Assembly: GCA_015229095.1 (NCBI GenBank)
Contig: JADGCE010000050.1
Span: 1 to 7,367 of the forward strand
DNA: 7,367 nt
Direction of reading: 5' to 3'
From: Magnetococcales bacterium
GTDB taxonomy: Bacteria; Pseudomonadota; Magnetococcia; Magnetococcales; Magnetaquicoccaceae
Below, piece after piece: positions 5,942 to 7,367 of the stretch. The notes under the pieces are model-generated. The model did not search any database. It saw only the letters and a list, made by a program, of their open reading frames with translations, and had not been told where the DNA came from. Each line of letters opens with the position of its first letter. Positions within the stretch are counted from its first letter, which is position 1. Both the position numbers and the translations under genes were made by a program.

Positions 5942-5949
5942 TCCATTTC

Positions 5950-6000
5950 GTTGCAGCGGCAGGCCACCCTTCCCTCCTGGTCGGACGCATCTGCTGCAAC
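5950..6000 (+). repeat. Inverted repeat between tRNA-Ser(GGA) and ffs
   Basis: GTTGCAGC (5950-5957) and GCTGCAAC (5993-6000) form a perfect 8-bp stem with a 35-nt loop. It starts 9 nt after the tRNA CCA and has no T-run. It may mark a processing site in a tRNA-ffs-dnaX transcript. The rest of the 5942-6051 gap shows no gene, and I could not find a good promoter for ffs in it. Confidence 0.35.
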
Positions 6001-6051
6001 CTGTTCGAGGTTGAGTTCGCCACACCATGATTGTGTCGGTCGTTCTTTCGT

Positions 6052-6169
6052 GGGCGGCGTTGATGGCCAGGATGTACGCAATGAAAACCTGCAAACCCCG
6101 TCAGGACCGGAGGGTAGCAGCGGTAGCGGTGCTTTTCGTGTGCCGTACACAGCCTGGCCGGAGCCGCCC
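6052..6169 (+). ncRNA. ffs: Signal recognition particle RNA, 4.5S type
   Basis: The hallmark SRP domain IV is present: GTCAGG (6100-6105), ACC-GGAG-GGT apical hairpin (6106-6115), AGCAG (6116-6120), with CCG/CGG closing the symmetric loop. The flanks fold into one long rod. GGGCGGC (6052-6058) pairs with GCCGCCC (6163-6169), GGCCAGG (6065-6071) with CCTGGCC (6153-6159), GTACG (6074-6078) with CGTAC (6144-6148), and TGAAAA (6082-6087) with TTTTCG (6133-6138). The length of about 118 nt compares with 114 nt for E. coli 4.5S RNA. The RNA binds Ffh to target membrane and secreted proteins. The tetraloop is GGAG, allowed under the GNAR rule. Ends are set by pairing and may shift by a few nt. It lies only 8 nt upstream of dnaX. 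Confidence 0.92.
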
Positions 6170-6177
6170 TTAATCCC

Positions 6178-7367
6178 ATGTCCTCCTATGTCGTGTTGGC
6201 ACGTCGATGGCGGCCGCGCAGCTTTGCGGCCCTGGTGGGGCAGGGGCATGTCACCCAGGCCCTTACCCATGCCCTCTCCACGGGTCGCATTCCCCACGCC
6301 TTTCTTTTTTCCGGCATCCGGGGCGTGGGTAAGACCACCCTGGCCCGTCTGTTGGCCATGTGCCTCGATTGTGAACAGGGGGTCTCAGCCGAGCCGTGCG
6401 GTCAATGCACCTCCTGTCAGGAGATCATAGCGGGCAACCATCCCGATGTGTTGGAGATCGATGCCGCCTCCCGCACCAAAGTGGAACAGATGCGGGAAGT
6501 GCTGGATATGGTGAGTTATTCACCCGCCGTTTCCCGCTTCAAAGTCTACATTCTCGACGAAATCCATATGCTCTCCAGCCAATCCTTCAACGCCTTGTTG
6601 AAAACCCTGGAAGAGCCGCCTCCCCATGTCAAATTTGTCTTCGCAACCACCGAACCCCGCAAAATACCGGCTACCATACTCAGTCGCTGCCAACGTTATG
6701 ATCTGAAACGTCTCTCCCGCGATCTGCTGATGACCCACCTGCAAACCGTCCTGACCACAGAGGGGGTTCCCTTTGATCCGGCTGGCGTGGAGGCGGTTGT
6801 GCGCTCGGCGGAGGGATCGGTGCGGGATGCCCTCTCCCTGCTGGATCAGGTCATCGCCCATGGGGCAGGCAGTGTGCGCTTTGCCACCGTCAAAGATTTG
6901 CTGGGGTTGACTGATCCCGAGAGTATCGTGGAACTGCTGGCATTCCTGTTACGCGGTCAGGCCCCGGAAATGTTGCGGAGGGCCACCGATCTTTACAACA
7001 ACGGGGTCGAACCCGAAAGCCTGATCAAGGAGTTGTTGGATCTCGTTCACCGGGCGACCCAACAAAAACTGTTGGGCCCCTCCCGGGAGAGGGGGGCGTC
7101 ACCGGCGGCCTTGAGCGCCCTGGCGGGGGATATCTCCATGGAGCACCTGCAGATGGTCTATCAGGTGCTGTTGCGTGGCAGTCAGGATTTGCGCATCGCG
7201 GAGGATGCCCTGCAGGCATTGGAGATGCTGCTGCTGCGGGCGACCTACCTGAAGCCGGTGCCTGCGCTGGAAAAATTATTGGCGGGTCTGCAAGATAGAG
7301 GTCATGATCTCCCCGGATCCTCCTCTGTTGCACCTCCCGCTGCGCCCGTTGTTGCACCTCCCGCTGC
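6178..7367 (+). CDS. dnaX: DNA polymerase III subunit gamma/tau (5' part)
   Basis: The open frame runs off the window after 396 complete codons. DnaX is the ATPase of the clamp loader, opening the sliding clamp and, as tau, linking polymerase to helicase. Visible marks are LARRWRPRSFAALVGQ (8-23), Walker A GIRGVGKT (46-53), zinc-module cysteines C65, C74, C77 and C80, Walker B ILDEIHM (125-131) with D127-E128, ATTEPRKIPATILSRCQ (155-171) containing the arginine-finger SRC (169-171), and the sensor 2 region GSVRDALSLLDQ (213-224). Domain III follows to about 370, then a Pro/Ala/Val-rich linker begins. The ATG at 6178 gives the family's standard N-terminus. The only ribosome-site candidate is GGAG at 6160-6163, unusually far upstream and inside the SRP RNA. 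No programmed frameshift site is seen in the part available. Confidence 0.97.
   Translation, partial: MSSYVVLARRWRPRSFAALVGQGHVTQALTHALSTGRIPHAFLFSGIRGVGKTTLARLLAMCLDCEQGVSAEPCGQCTSCQEIIAGNHPDVLEIDAASRTKVEQMREVLDMVSYSPAVSRFKVYILDEIHMLSSQSFNALLKTLEEPPPHVKFVFATTEPRKIPATILSRCQRYDLKRLSRDLLMTHLQTVLTTEGVPFDPAGVEAVVRSAEGSVRDALSLLDQVIAHGAGSVRFATVKDLLGLTDPESIVELLAFLLRGQAPEMLRRATDLYNNGVEPESLIKELLDLVHRATQQKLLGPSRERGASPAALSALAGDISMEHLQMVYQVLLRGSQDLRIAEDALQALEMLLLRATYLKPVPALEKLLAGLQDRGHDLPGSSSVAPPAAPVVAPPA
7327..7367 (+). repeat. Short in-frame tandem repeat in the dnaX linker
   Basis: A 17-nt sequence beginning GTTGCACCTCCC occurs at 7327-7343 and again at 7351-7367, a 24-nt period equal to 8 codons. 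It encodes repeated VAPPAA units of the tau proline-rich linker. The window ends inside the second copy, so the full number of units is unknown. Confidence 0.7.

Noticed and set aside
5894..6430. A 178-residue plus-strand frame from tRNA-Ser(GGA) into dnaX
   Set aside because: It runs through a tRNA, the SRP RNA and dnaX in another frame; all three have strong independent evidence.
7055..7075. Programmed dnaX frameshift at the CAACAAAAACTG run
   Set aside because: It is inside domain III, far too early, and lacks the A-AAA-AAG pattern and a following stem-loop.

Overview
The window is a GC-rich bacterial chromosome segment. Its class II tRNA-Ser genes, small 4.5S-type SRP RNA, AmpG-like permease, DUF2155 lipoprotein and dnaX gene all point to a Gram-negative proteobacterium. 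The DUF2155 protein and the GC-rich hairpin repeats of the form 'CCAGGGGC-AGA-GCCCCTGG' suggest an alphaproteobacterium or a magnetotactic Magnetococcales relative. That placement is an inference from memory of such genomes, not something proved here.

Left third (64-2378, minus strand): a compact probable operon read from right to left. It holds an AmpG-type MFS permease, a small thiamine-binding (MTH1187/YqgV-type) protein whose start overlaps the permease's 3' end, and an HPP-family membrane protein. Next comes an AT-poor, hairpin-rich 160-bp element with 20-bp terminal inverted repeats (2460-2619), which looks like a non-autonomous MITE. Beyond it, on the minus strand, is a tyrosine recombinase (2794-3630) that has lost the HxxR histidine and the whole C-terminal part carrying the nucleophilic tyrosine. 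It is therefore probably dead. About 550 bp without a convincing gene follow (3631-4178); this stretch holds short direct and inverted repeats and a promoter-like TTGACA box.

Right half (4179-7367, plus strand): tRNA-Ser(GCT), a DUF2155 lipoprotein, a second hairpin-rich repeat block, a TadA-like deaminase, tRNA-Ser(GGA), the SRP RNA gene (ffs) and the 5' part of dnaX. This side is a translation, tRNA-modification, protein-targeting and replication housekeeping cluster with very tight packing. The deaminase stop codon lies inside the tRNA acceptor stem. The SRP RNA closing stem ends only 8 nt before the dnaX start codon, so the best candidate Shine-Dalgarno for dnaX is part of the SRP RNA.

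I see no clear new defence or metabolic system. The items most worth a second look are the overlapping RNA/protein gene borders, the MITE-like element and its module shared with the second repeat, the decayed integrase beside a tRNA gene, and the divergent C-terminal half of the deaminase.
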